The notes under the pieces were generated by a model that did not search any database, had not been told where the DNA came from, and saw only the letters and a program-made list of their open reading frames with translations. A stretch of 64,000 nt of DNA from Caulobacteraceae bacterium UBA3198 (lineage in GTDB: Bacteria; Pseudomonadota; Alphaproteobacteria; Caulobacterales; Caulobacteraceae), in assembly GCA_002363865.1 (NCBI GenBank), contig DEWY01000002.1, forward strand, positions 62,001 to 126,000. Reading direction: 5' to 3'. Numbering within the stretch: position 1 is the first letter of the stretch; each line of letters begins with the position of its first letter. Below are positions 34,087 through 47,529 of this stretch, piece by piece. The translations under genes and the position numbers were made by a program.

Positions 34087-36327
34087 TCAGAACTTGGCGT
34101 TCAGGGTCAGCAGGGCCTGGCGGGCCGGGCCATAGTCGGCGTGGTGAACCCCATTGGTCCGGGCGATGTAATCCTCGTCCGTGACGTTCTGGACGTTCAG
34201 CTGCAGGTTCAGACGGTCGTTGATCCGGTAGCTGGCGAAGGCGTCGAAGCGCCAGTAGTCCGGCGCATAGACGCCGTTGGAGCCCCCGCCGGCGCCGCCC
34301 TGATTGCCGCCGAAGCTGTCGGAGACGTAGTAGGCGCCGCCCCCCAGGCTGAGCGCCGGGGTCAGCTGGTAGGTCGAGAACAGGCTGAAGCTGTGCTCGG
34401 GCGTATTCGCCAGGGGATCGCCGACATTGACGTTGTTGTAGGCGCCCTTGACCAGCTCGCTGTCCATATAGGTGTAGCCGCCGAACACCGACCAGGCCGG
34501 GGTGACCTGACCTGAGACCGCAAGCTCCAGGCCGCGGACCTCGGTCTCGCCAGCCTGGGCGTAAACGCCGGGCTCGATCTGGATCTGGGCGTTCTCACGG
34601 GTCACTTGGAAGATGGCCGCCGAGGTGGTCAGACGTTCGCCGAAGAAGGCCCACTTGACGCCAACCTCGGCGGACGTGGTCTCTTCCGGGTCGAGCACGT
34701 CATTGCCGAGATTGCCCGATCCCGTCGAAGGCGCGCTGTTCTGGTCGCCGCCGGAAATGGTCGGCGGGGTCGATGCCGTGCCGTACGAGATGTAGATGCT
34801 GCCATTGACCGTCGGCTTGTAGACCAGGCCCGCCTGATAGTTGGTGAAGCTCCAGTCGGCGTCGCCGTAGGTCGTCTCGCCTGTCCTTGAGATGCTGCTG
34901 CCCTCGACGGCGTACTCGTCGTGGCGGACTCCCAGGTTCAGCTTCCAGCGCTCGCCGAAGGAAAGCGTATCGAAGAGGTACACTCCAACCGTGCGGGTGC
35001 GGTTGTCGGCCGCCGGACCGCGGACGATCGTACCTTCCCACGGGTCGGAGGGGTTGGGCGCGTAGACCAGCGTGCAGTCGCCCGCGCCAGCCCCGGTAAA
35101 GCCCGCTGGGCAAGGCGATCCGGCGATCGTCGTGACCGCATAGGAGGCGTTCTCGTTCTTCTCGCGCGAGAGCTCCAGACCCACGTCATAGCTGTGCTCG
35201 ACGGCGCCAGTGGTGAAGCGGCCGTAGATGTCGGCCACCGCCGCCACGGTGGTGGCGGGGTTGTAGCGGGACTTGAGGCCGCGCTTCATCCACCACTGAC
35301 CGTTCACGAACTGGGCCGAACCGCCGTCGCCGGGGTTGGTGACCACGTAGTCGTTGACCGTCTTGGCGTACCGGAAGACGCCCCGGAAGGTCATGGCGTC
35401 ATTGATGTCGTGCTCGCCCACCAGGGTGGCGATGTCGGCGGTGGTCTTCTGGTAGTCCCGGGCGGTCAGGCCGTAGAAGGCGTCCCGTGGCACGTCGAGA
35501 ATGCCGGTTTCGGTCGGGGTGACGCCCGGCAGCTTGCGCGAAAGCGGGACCCCGTAGTCGGGCATGTCGTTGCGGGTCAGGTGCTGATAGCTCAGCGTCA
35601 GTCGGCTGTCGGTCCCCAGGCCCAGGGCGGCGGCCACCGCCGCACCCCAGGTGTCGAAGTCCACCGCGTCGCGCTTGGGCACGTCGCCCTGGGCGCCCAT
35701 CAGGTTGACCCGCACCGCGCCGGTCTCGCCCAGCACATAGTTGGTGTCCACAGTGGCGCGGACATAGGAGTCGGTCCCGACCCGCAGGCTGGCGCTGCTC
35801 TCTTCGACGAGCTTGGGCTGCTTGGTGGTCAGGTTGATGCTGCCGCCGCCGGAGCCCCGGCCGTTGTAGGCGGAGTCCGGCCCCTTCACGACTTCCACCT
35901 GCTCGAGGTTGAAGATGTCGCGGACCTGGCCGCCGCTGTCGCGGACGCCGTCGACAAAGACGTTGTTGCCCGAGGACTGGCCACGGATGAACGGACGGTC
36001 GGCCAGCGGCTGCCCCCCTTCCCCGGCCCCGAAGGTGATGCCCGGCGAGGTGCGCAGAATATCCTGCAGCGAGGTGGCCGCGGTCTGTTCGATCACCACC
36101 TGCGGGATGACGGTGACGCTGCGGGGCGTGTCGAGCAGGTCGGCGGTGAATTTCGGCGAGACCGGCTCGGCCGCCAGATGGCCCTCCACCTGGACGCCGG
36201 CCACCTCATGGGGCGCGTCCTCGGCGTGGGCCTGCGGCGCAAGGGCCAGTCCAGCCAGACCAGCGACGGCGGCCGGCGTCCAGGCGCGTCGGGCATAGGC
36301 GCGAACGCCCGCGATTGGCTTCGTCAT
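34087..36327 (-). CDS. TonB-dependent siderophore receptor
   Basis: Outer-membrane receptor of 746 residues, Fiu/CirA-like, for ferric catecholate or hydrolysis-product siderophores. A signal peptide ends near PQAHAED. The plug has LDTPRSVTVIPQVVIEQTAATSLQDILR, the classic siderophore-receptor block (quoted here only to show LDTPRSVTVIP and LQDILRTSPGI), and RPFIRGQSSGNNVFVDGVRD. The barrel ends with LLTLNAKF. Paired with piuC downstream. Two palindromes upstream look like Fur boxes, so expression probably rises under iron limitation. Confidence 0.95.
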   Translation of the reverse strand: MTKPIAGVRAYARRAWTPAAVAGLAGLALAPQAHAEDAPHEVAGVQVEGHLAAEPVSPKFTADLLDTPRSVTVIPQVVIEQTAATSLQDILRTSPGITFGAGEGGQPLADRPFIRGQSSGNNVFVDGVRDSGGQVRDIFNLEQVEVVKGPDSAYNGRGSGGGSINLTTKQPKLVEESSASLRVGTDSYVRATVDTNYVLGETGAVRVNLMGAQGDVPKRDAVDFDTWGAAVAAALGLGTDSRLTLSYQHLTRNDMPDYGVPLSRKLPGVTPTETGILDVPRDAFYGLTARDYQKTTADIATLVGEHDINDAMTFRGVFRYAKTVNDYVVTNPGDGGSAQFVNGQWWMKRGLKSRYNPATTVAAVADIYGRFTTGAVEHSYDVGLELSREKNENASYAVTTIAGSPCPAGFTGAGAGDCTLVYAPNPSDPWEGTIVRGPAADNRTRTVGVYLFDTLSFGERWKLNLGVRHDEYAVEGSSISRTGETTYGDADWSFTNYQAGLVYKPTVNGSIYISYGTASTPPTISGGDQNSAPSTGSGNLGNDVLDPEETTSAEVGVKWAFFGERLTTSAAIFQVTRENAQIQIEPGVYAQAGETEVRGLELAVSGQVTPAWSVFGGYTYMDSELVKGAYNNVNVGDPLANTPEHSFSLFSTYQLTPALSLGGGAYYVSDSFGGNQGGAGGGSNGVYAPDYWRFDAFASYRINDRLNLQLNVQNVTDEDYIARTNGVHHADYGPARQALLTLNAKF

Positions 36328-36355
36328 GTACGGGAACCCCCAAGACTCAAATAAG

Positions 36356-36374
36356 ATTGCGAAGCGTTCTTATT
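36356..36374. promoter_or_regulatory. Fur-box-like site 1 before siderophore receptor
   Basis: The site reads ATTGCGAAGCGTTCTTATT, 29 bases upstream of the receptor ATG. It is embedded in an inverted repeat CAAATAAGA (36348-36356) / TCTTATTTG (36368-36376). It shares 16 of 19 bases with 6401-6419. Confidence 0.6.
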
Positions 36375-36393
36375 TGCAGCCCGAGGAATCGGC

Positions 36394-36412
36394 AATGCGA
36401 ATCTTTCGCATT
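36394..36412. promoter_or_regulatory. Fur-box-like site 2 before siderophore receptor
   Basis: Perfect inverted repeat AATGCGAA-TCT-TTCGCATT of 19 bp. Its core TGCGAAT-C-TTTCGCA fits the 7-1-7 Fur layout with one mismatch between halves. It lies 20 bases beyond site 1, suggesting two repressor dimers. Confidence 0.55.
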
Positions 36413-36452
36413 TGCGCCGTAATGTTGAGAACCGCGTTCTCTTCCCGCAGAG

Positions 36453-36481
36453 GCCGGCGGCGACCCGAAGCCGCCGCCGGC
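36453..36481 (-). terminator. Hairpin after gltD
   Basis: The 10-bp stem GCCGGCGGCG/CGCCGCCGGC with a 9-base loop starts 10 bases past the gltD stop on the minus strand. There is no clear U-run, so termination may need Rho. Confidence 0.45.
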
Positions 36482-36491
36482 TCTCGCTGGT

Positions 36492-37943
36492 CTAGCGGGG
36501 CAGCTTGCTCGCGCCCATCAGATAGGCGTCCACCGCCTGGGCGGCCTGGCGCCCCTCGCGGATGGCCCAGACCACCAGGGACTGGCCCCGGCGCATGTCT
36601 CCGCAGGCGAAGATGCGCGGTTCGGAGGTGCGGTAGTCGTCCACAGTGGCCTTCACATTGCCCCGGGGGTCGAGATCGACCTTGGCCTGGTCGACGAAGC
36701 CCTCATGGCGGGGGCTGACAAAGCCCATGGCCAGCAGGACAAGGTCAGCCTTGAGCTGGAAAGTGCTGCCCTCGATCTCCTGCATGACCATGCGGCCATC
36801 GTCGCCCTTCACCCACTCCAGGCGAGCGCATTCCAGGGCCTCGATCTTGCCGTCCTTGCCAATGGCCCGCTTGGTGGCGACGGCGAAGTCGCGCTCGCAG
36901 CCCTCTTCATGGCTGGACGAGGTACGCAGCTTCAGCGGCCAGTCGGGCCAGGTCATCAGCTTGTTCTCGCGGGCCGGCGGCTGGGGCATGATCTCCAGCT
37001 GGGTGACCGAGGCCGCCCCATGGCGGTTCGAGGTGCCGATGCAGTCCGAGCCGGTGTCCCCGCCGCCGATCACCACCACATGCTTGCCCTTGGCCGACAG
37101 GGTGCCTGTCGGGGCGGCGACCTCTTCGGCGTCGCCCGCCACGCGGCGGTTCTGCTGGGTCAGGAAGTCCATGGCGAAATGGATGCCCTCCAGATCGCGG
37201 TTCTCGATCTCCAGGTCACGGGGCTTCTCAGCGCCGCCGGCCATGACCAGCACGTCGTAATCATCCAGCAGGCGCTGGACCGAGACGTTCACGCCGACCT
37301 CGAAATTGGTGCGGAAGATGACGCCTTCGGCCTCCATCTGGCGCACCCGACGGTCGATCAGGTGCTTCTCCATCTTGAAGTCCGGAATGCCGTAGCGCAT
37401 CAGGCCGCCGATCCGGTCGCTCTTCTCGAACACCGTCGGGGCATGGCCCGCGCGAGCCAGCTGCTGGGCGCAGGCCAGGCCCGCCGGACCGGAGCCGACG
37501 ACAGCGATCCGCTTACCCGTGCCGCGCGGCGACGGCTGCGGCGTGATCCAGCCTTCTTCCCACCCCTTGTCGACGATCTGGCATTCGATCGTCTTGATGG
37601 TCACCGGGGTGTCGACGATGTTCAGGGTGCAGGCGGCCTCGCAGGGCGCGGGGCAGACCCGACCGGTGAACTCCGGGAAGTTGTTGGTCGACTGCAGGTT
37701 CTCCAGCGCCGCCAACCACTGCTCGCGATAGACGAGGTTGTTGAAGTCCGGGATCTGGTTGTTCACCGGACAGCCGTTGTGACAGTACGGAATCCCGCAG
37801 TCCATGCAGCGGGCCGCCTGCTTGGTCAGCTCCGGCTGGGCCAGGGGTTTGACGAACTCGTTCCAGGTCTTCAGGCGCTGTTCGGGCTTTTCGTAGCCAC
37901 GGTCCTGACGTTCGATCTCAAGGAAGCCGGTGGGCTTTCCCAT
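36492..37943 (-). CDS. gltD: Glutamate synthase (NADPH) small subunit
   Basis: 483-residue beta subunit that passes electrons from NADPH through FAD to the large subunit. N-terminal cysteine motifs [17 protein letters not shown] and [12 protein letters not shown] hold the 4Fe-4S clusters; [18 protein letters not shown] near residue 150 binds [21 protein letters not shown] near residue 290 binds NADPH. The C-terminal [21 protein letters not shown] is typical. It begins 22 bases after the gltB stop, the usual gltBD operon. Confidence 0.97.
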   Translation of the reverse strand: MGKPTGFLEIERQDRGYEKPEQRLKTWNEFVKPLAQPELTKQAARCMDCGIPYCHNGCPVNNQIPDFNNLVYREQWLAALENLQSTNNFPEFTGRVCPAPCEAACTLNIVDTPVTIKTIECQIVDKGWEEGWITPQPSPRGTGKRIAVVGSGPAGLACAQQLARAGHAPTVFEKSDRIGGLMRYGIPDFKMEKHLIDRRVRQMEAEGVIFRTNFEVGVNVSVQRLLDDYDVLVMAGGAEKPRDLEIENRDLEGIHFAMDFLTQQNRRVAGDAEEVAAPTGTLSAKGKHVVVIGGGDTGSDCIGTSNRHGAASVTQLEIMPQPPARENKLMTWPDWPLKLRTSSSHEEGCERDFAVATKRAIGKDGKIEALECARLEWVKGDDGRMVMQEIEGSTFQLKADLVLLAMGFVSPRHEGFVDQAKVDLDPRGNVKATVDDYRTSEPRIFACGDMRRGQSLVVWAIREGRQAAQAVDAYLMGASKLPR

Positions 37944-37965
37944 GACGGTGCTCCGATCTTCAGTC

Positions 37966-42612
<4,647 letters not shown>

Positions 42613-42980
42613 ACGGACTCCCTTCCACTTGCTACGGGCGCACGTCGACGCGGCCCCGAGGGGCCGTTTTGGACGCGCGTTGGAACCGCGCATTTACCCG
42701 GCAAGAACAGCCCTTGTCGATGGGGCAGACGCTCCGGAATTGAAATGATCTTCCAAGTTGCGGCTTCCAGAGCCTCTCAATCGCCCCTAAACGGGGTTTT
42801 GCGCCACTGGGGGCCGCCAGATCACATTTGAGCGATGGCGCGCCAGGTCGCCGGGGCGGCGCGGATTGCAGGGCTTCATCGGGCGTCAGGGCGGGGCGTC
42901 TTGCAATTCCTTTGCGGATGCGATTGGAGACCGGCTCGTTCCTGCGCTATTTTCCCGCCACCGAACTTGAGGAGTGCCTG
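42613..42980. other. Divergent intergenic region gltB / 42981 gene
   Basis: The only gene-free stretch over 300 bases. It must hold the gltB promoter (minus strand) and that of the small plus-strand gene. At 42651-42670 is CGGCCCC-GA-GGGGCCG-TTTT, a compact terminator-like hairpin reading on the plus strand, i.e. antisense to the gltB leader. No riboswitch fold, tRNA or convincing small gene was seen. Confidence 0.5.
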
Positions 42981-43319
42981 ATGACCGACCAGATCGAACG
43001 GCCCTGGGCCCTGATGCGCCATCACGCCGGTTGGGCCGACGTCTTCCATATCGAAAAGGAAGCCGGGGACTCCGTGACGGGTTTCTATCCCGACCGGGAA
43101 ACCGTGGGACCGCCGGTGAGCTATTCCGTACGCGCGGTGCTCGCCCGCTTCCCGACCATGGAAGCCGCCCGGGCCGCCCGCGAGGGCGCGGTGTCCGAAT
43201 GGCGCAAGCATGACGCCGGTGTCCAGGAGGCCGAGGAAAAGCTGCGCGCCGCCGAAAAGGCCCGCGAGGACGCCTGGCTGGGTTGCCTGCGGGAAGCGGC
43301 TGACCGGTCGGTCGGCTAA
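42981..43319 (+). CDS. Hypothetical protein with C-terminal helix
   Basis: 112 residues starting MTDQIERPWALMRHHAGWADV at ATG 42981 (first 20 residues or fewer are quoted), with GAGGAG 6 bases upstream. The N-terminal half looks like a small alpha/beta fold; residues 65-105 are a charged amphipathic helix rich in Ala, Glu, Arg and Lys that could form a coiled coil. No membrane segment or signal. Family not recognised. An intrinsic terminator follows, so it is a monocistronic gene. Confidence 0.65.
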   Translation: MTDQIERPWALMRHHAGWADVFHIEKEAGDSVTGFYPDRETVGPPVSYSVRAVLARFPTMEAARAAREGAVSEWRKHDAGVQEAEEKLRAAEKAREDAWLGCLREAADRSVG

Positions 43320-43344
43320 CGCCAACGCCTCACGCCTTACCGAG

Positions 43345-43374
43345 CCCCGTCGCCCCCTGGGCGGCGGGGTTTTT
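43345..43374 (+). terminator. Intrinsic terminator
   Basis: The 10-bp stem CCCCGTCGCC/GGCGGCGGGG (one G-U pair) with a 5-base loop is followed by TTTTT. It ends the 42981 gene and lies before the convergent cytochrome c' gene. Confidence 0.85.
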
Positions 43375-43400
43375 CGTGGTTGGCCTCTGCTGTCGGCGGT

Positions 43401-43877
43401 TCAGTCCTCTTCGCGATAGGCGGTATGGCAGGTCTTGCAGGCGGCCCCGACCTGGGCGGCCTGTTTGCGCACGGGCGCCAGATCGCCTTCCCGCGCCAGA
43501 ACGGTCAGGCGAGACGTCTGCGTCCGGAGGTTGGCGGCCGCGTCGGCGAAGCCGGCCGCATCGCTCCAGACCGCCGCCCGCGCGCCGGTCTTGGCCCCGG
43601 ATTCAGGCCCGCTGCCCCGCGGGAACCAGGTCGGAATTTGGCTGGCGTGGGTCTCCAGCCGCGCCGCGGCGGCGGCGATCTCCTTCAGGTCCGGTTTGCC
43701 CGCCCGCAGTTCGTCGTTAACCGCCTTGAAGGCCGCGCCGATCTGCTTGAACCCAGCCTGGCGGGCGGCGACGGCCCGTTCGGCGGCGCCTTCCGACGCC
43801 CCTGCCGGGCCGCCGGACATCAGCACCATCGTGGTCAGGACGAATGCGGCGCCGAGCGCAATGGGTTTGATCTTCAT
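43401..43877 (-). CDS. Cytochrome c' family protein
   Basis: Periplasmic c-type cytochrome of 158 residues. A signal peptide ends near AGASEG (residue 28), a four-helix bundle follows, and the haem motif CKTCH (C147, C150, H151) lies near the C-terminus, the position diagnostic of cytochrome c'. ARQAGFKQIGAAFKAVNDEL is the usual first helix. Such proteins bind NO or act in electron transfer; the role here is not shown. It is the last gene of the rlmJ - sugar transferase - AsmA - cytochrome run, 55 bases after the AsmA gene. Confidence 0.9.
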   Translation of the reverse strand: MKIKPIALGAAFVLTTMVLMSGGPAGASEGAAERAVAARQAGFKQIGAAFKAVNDELRAGKPDLKEIAAAAARLETHASQIPTWFPRGSGPESGAKTGARAAVWSDAAGFADAAANLRTQTSRLTVLAREGDLAPVRKQAAQVGAACKTCHTAYREED

Positions 43878-43932
43878 GAAGCGGTTCCGACTGTGAGTTG
43901 GGCGCGAGTGTTGCGGCCTGTCCTGGCGGGCG

Positions 43933-45987
43933 TCAATTGGCCGGCGCTCCGGCCTTGCGGGCGTCGGCGATCAGAGCGCCGCAGGCCGCATCCTCAGCCA
44001 GGCCAGGATCAATGAACGGCAAGAGGGCGGCCAGCGGCGCGGCGACGACGCTGAGTGCTGCGGCCAGCCCCCCCTGGGCGATGGCGCCGGCCGCCTCTAC
44101 GCCGACTTCCGGCGCCAGCATGGGCCCGCGGACAGTGACCGGCGCCATCAGCCGGATCAGGCGCGCCTCCTTGGGTTCGCCGTCCAGGCGGAAATCGATC
44201 CGCTCGCGGCCGAGATCGATCTCGCCCTCCCCGCGCCCAAGCACCGGTTCTGTGTCAAAGACAATGTGGTCGGCCCGCAGCACGCCCCCGGAGCCCTTGA
44301 AGTGCGCCACCGCGCAGCGGACGGGGGAGCGGGACTGGTCATCGGTCAGCAGAAGGCCAAGACCCCGGGTGACATTGATGCCGATGAGTTCGGCGAAGGC
44401 CTCGCGGATCTCCCCCTGCGGCACCACCAGGAGCGCCTCGCCCTCCGCGTTGGCGAAGGCGCGATGCACCGAGGCGCCGGCCCCGCGCAGCTTGACCCGG
44501 CCGACGAGATCGCCCGACAGCGGCGCAACCCCGCCCTCCCCAGCCGGAAGCAGCTGCTCCAGACGGGCCCGGGTCAGGCGCATGTCCAGATCGGTGATTG
44601 GCGTTTCAGGCCTGGCGTCCAGGGAGATCCGCCCTGCGAATGCGCCCTGGGGCAGGGAAAAGACCACCTCCTGGGCGTCGAGAAAGCCCTCCTCCAGGGT
44701 CAGGCGCACCTTCGCTCCGCGCAAGGGAAGGTTCGGCGCCTCAATGGCGTCGGCGCGATAGGTCAGCTCGGCGTCCATCGACCTGATCCGGCGGACATCC
44801 AGTGTGGTGTCGGGAAACAGCCGCCGCTCGGCCCGCAGCCGCCGGGCCATGGCTTCCTGAGGCGCAGAGGCCGTTTCGCCCGTTCCGGTCGACGGCGCGC
44901 CGCCGAACAGGGTCGCGAGGTCATCCAGATCGAGACGGCGCGAGCGCAGGTCGGCTGAAAGGAAGGGGCGGTCCCCGGTCACGTCAACCCGCAGGCTGCC
45001 CGACAGGTCGCTGTCGCCCAGCCGACCGCCCAGATCATCCAGGCGATAGATCTGACCCTCACGCAACAGCCGACCTGAGAGCCGATAGGGTGGCGTGTTG
45101 GGCAGGGCCAGTCCCGTCAGGCCATAGAGCCGCGCCAGGTCCGGCCCCTCGGCCGTCAGGTCCAGGCCGAACCGGCCAAGGTCGAACGGCTCAGGCAGGG
45201 CGCCCTTGGCGGTGACGCGGGTGGCGCCGGCGCGGATGTCGGCGTCGAAGGGATAGGGCTCGTCAGGATTCACATTGATCAGCGGGCCGCCGTTGACCCG
45301 CAGGCGGAACGCCTCGTCGTTCAGCTCACCGTCCCCGGTCAAGGCGAAACCCGAGTCGCCGCCGCGCACCTCGCGGGCGTCGACCCGGCCGGAAAACCGC
45401 AGGCCGCGCTGCGCATCGACCACTGAAAGCTCGCCGCCCTCGATGATGAAGCGGCGGATGGCCGGCAGGTCGACGGGCTCGGAGGTCTCGCCAGGCTTGG
45501 AGAAGTCCCAAGTGGCGCGTCCTTCAGCGTCGCGACGCAGCCGCGCCACCGGACGGGTAAGCTCCAGGCGCGACAGGATGGTCCGGCCTCGAAACAGGGG
45601 CAGCAGCTCCATCTGAACGGTCAGCCGCTCAATCTCGAGGGTCTTGCCCTCGCCGGCCCATTCGGGGTCGGCGATGCTCAGTCCATTGATGCTGGCCGAG
45701 GGCCGCAGCGACCAGGGCCTGGCCTCCAGATCGCCAGCCAGCATCACCTCACGCCCGAGCCGCGCCGAGGCCAGGGCGCCTATGGGCCCCCGAAGCAGGT
45801 TCCAGTCAAACAGCAGCAGGAAGAGCCCCAGGACGAGGAGGACCGCGCCCAGAACGCCACCGCTCCACAGGGCGCCTCGGCGCAGCGACGCCCTAGCGTC
45901 TGGGGTGACGCCCCGGGCTTGCGTCTCAGCCGCCCGGCGGCGCAGGGCGGCGAGGCAGCGCGAAAGTCCGGGGGGAAGCTGCGGCAC
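43933..45987 (-). CDS. AsmA-family envelope protein
   Basis: 684 residues. An inner-membrane anchor (residues about 33-55, VLGAVLLVLGLFLLLFDWN) is followed by a long periplasmic beta-rich region with the AsmA N-terminal block LARSASINGLSIADPEWAGEGKTLEIERLTVQMELLPLF-like sequence (only short parts quoted) and the C-terminal AsmA_2 block GEGEIDLGRERIDFRLDG. AsmA-like proteins form bridge-like channels for phospholipid movement between membranes. It shares a transcript-like layout with a sugar transferase, pointing to envelope biogenesis. Confidence 0.85.
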   Translation of the reverse strand: MPQLPPGLSRCLAALRRRAAETQARGVTPDARASLRRGALWSGGVLGAVLLVLGLFLLLFDWNLLRGPIGALASARLGREVMLAGDLEARPWSLRPSASINGLSIADPEWAGEGKTLEIERLTVQMELLPLFRGRTILSRLELTRPVARLRRDAEGRATWDFSKPGETSEPVDLPAIRRFIIEGGELSVVDAQRGLRFSGRVDAREVRGGDSGFALTGDGELNDEAFRLRVNGGPLINVNPDEPYPFDADIRAGATRVTAKGALPEPFDLGRFGLDLTAEGPDLARLYGLTGLALPNTPPYRLSGRLLREGQIYRLDDLGGRLGDSDLSGSLRVDVTGDRPFLSADLRSRRLDLDDLATLFGGAPSTGTGETASAPQEAMARRLRAERRLFPDTTLDVRRIRSMDAELTYRADAIEAPNLPLRGAKVRLTLEEGFLDAQEVVFSLPQGAFAGRISLDARPETPITDLDMRLTRARLEQLLPAGEGGVAPLSGDLVGRVKLRGAGASVHRAFANAEGEALLVVPQGEIREAFAELIGINVTRGLGLLLTDDQSRSPVRCAVAHFKGSGGVLRADHIVFDTEPVLGRGEGEIDLGRERIDFRLDGEPKEARLIRLMAPVTVRGPMLAPEVGVEAAGAIAQGGLAAALSVVAAPLAALLPFIDPGLAEDAACGALIADARKAGAPAN

Positions 45988-46042
45988 GGAGGGACTCCAA
46001 CTGAGGGTCCCTACAACGCGTCAGACGGCGACTTGTCCCCCG

Positions 46043-46606
46043 TCAGTGCGAAACGCCCCGCGCTGCAACCGCTGCGCGCAGGGTGATCAGGATGATGCGG
46101 ATGTCGAAGACGAGGCTGCGCCGGGTCGCATATTCGGCGTCAAGGCGGACCTTGTCGGGGATGGGCAGGTCGTCGCGGCCATTGATCTGGGCCCATCCGG
46201 TCACCCCTGGCCGCAGACGGTGGACGCCGGCCTCGGTGCGCAGGGCGACCAGATCATCCTGGTTGAACAGGGCCGGCCTGGGGCCCACGAGGCTCATCTG
46301 GCCGACCAGCACGCTCCAGAGCTGAGGAAACTCGTCCAGGCTGGTCCGCCGGAGCATGCGGCCGAGCGGCGTGATCCACTGCTGCGGGTCGTCCAGCAGG
46401 TGCGTCGCAACATCGGGCGTATCGATCCGCATGCTGCGGAACTTGGGCATCAGGAAGAGGGTGTTGTCGCGGCCCACCCGCCGAGACCAGTGGATCGCCG
46501 GGCCCGGCGAATCCAGCCGCACGGCTATGGCGATGATCAGCAGCACCGGCCAGAGCACGGCGAGGCCCGCGAGCGCGGCGAGGATGTCAAAGGATCGCTT
46601 GAGCAC
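46043..46606 (-). CDS. Sugar transferase, small monotopic phosphoglycosyl transferase
   Basis: Transfers a sugar phosphate from UDP-sugar to undecaprenyl phosphate, the first step of a repeat-unit glycan. 187 residues, the minimal PglC-like form with one N-terminal membrane hairpin (residues 8-27) and the cytoplasmic catalytic domain: MLRRTSLDEFPQLWSVLVG holds the catalytic Asp-Glu pair and GPRPALFNQDDLV and RPGVTGWAQINGRD are the standard blocks. It starts 9 bases after the rlmJ stop. The donor sugar is not deducible. Confidence 0.93.
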   Translation of the reverse strand: MLKRSFDILAALAGLAVLWPVLLIIAIAVRLDSPGPAIHWSRRVGRDNTLFLMPKFRSMRIDTPDVATHLLDDPQQWITPLGRMLRRTSLDEFPQLWSVLVGQMSLVGPRPALFNQDDLVALRTEAGVHRLRPGVTGWAQINGRDDLPIPDKVRLDAEYATRRSLVFDIRIILITLRAAVAARGVSH

Positions 46607-46615
46607 GCCCGCCCC

Positions 46616-47440
46616 TCAGCCGGCCGGCCAGACCTGGGCCTTGCCGCCCGGCGCCTCGGCGACCACCGCGGCGCAGATCGCCTGCAGCACCGCCTGCGCC
46701 CCTTCGGGCGGATTGATCAGGGCCAGGGCGCAGCCGTTCATCTTCATGGGGTCCTCCAGGGGCCGCATCCGCGCCTCCGCGATCAGGATGGGCGCAGGCT
46801 CGCAGGCGTCCTCCAGGTCGCGGACGAAGACGTCCAGGGTATGCAGATCCTTCAACGGCAGCCAGATCAGCAGGGTCGCGACCGGGTCGCGGCCCAGCAC
46901 CTCCGCAGCCAGGTCGCAGCTGCGCGCATAGTCGTCGGCCCGCTCGAAGGGCGGATCGACCAGCACCAAGTGAACGGCGTCGCTCGCCAGGCGGCCGACT
47001 GCGCCGGCGAAGCCGTCGGCGCCGTGGGTCGCCACACCCTTGCGGCCCGCCATCAGGGCTGAGAGCCTTGCATGCTCGTCCGGCTGCATCTCGAAGACGT
47101 CATAGCGGTCGCCCGGCCGTAGAGCCCGCGCCACCAGCCAGGGCGAGCCCGGATAAAGCCAGGTCTCACCGCCGGAATTCGCCTCGCCCACCGCCTGGAC
47201 CAGGGGTCCCATCTCGGCCGAGGGCTCCGCCCGGGCCATCAGGCGCATGACGCCGGCCTCGGCCTCGCCGGACCGGCTGGCCTCAGGCCCGCGCAGGTCA
47301 TAGAGGCCCGAGCCTCCGTGGGTGTCGATCACCTGCAGGGGCCGGCGGCCCCGCTGCATCTGTGCGAGCAGCCACAGGAGGGCCGCATGCTTGACCAGAT
47401 CGGCGAAGTTTCCGGCGTGGAAGGCGTGGCGATAGTTCAA
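46616..47440 (-). CDS. rlmJ: 23S rRNA (adenine2030-N6)-methyltransferase
   Basis: Class I SAM methyltransferase that modifies A2030 of 23S rRNA. The family N-terminus LNYRHAFHAGNFADLVKHA is present; DTHGGSGLYDL is the SAM-binding loop and LVLVDPPFE the DPPF/Y catalytic motif near residue 160. The start is uncertain: TTG 47440 aligns with the usual first residues of RlmJ (274 residues), while an in-frame GTG at 47485 would add 15 residues; neither has a strong ribosome site. It diverges from the topoisomerase IB gene over about 90 bases. Confidence 0.9.
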   Translation of the reverse strand: MNYRHAFHAGNFADLVKHAALLWLLAQMQRGRRPLQVIDTHGGSGLYDLRGPEASRSGEAEAGVMRLMARAEPSAEMGPLVQAVGEANSGGETWLYPGSPWLVARALRPGDRYDVFEMQPDEHARLSALMAGRKGVATHGADGFAGAVGRLASDAVHLVLVDPPFERADDYARSCDLAAEVLGRDPVATLLIWLPLKDLHTLDVFVRDLEDACEPAPILIAEARMRPLEDPMKMNGCALALINPPEGAQAVLQAICAAVVAEAPGGKAQVWPAG

Positions 47441-47529
47441 GGCGCACCGGCGAAGAGAAAAAGGAACCGGCGCGGTTCCTACCACGTTGCTCGCCGCGCC
47501 GGGCGCCCGGCCTGTGAGGAATCCGCCGC

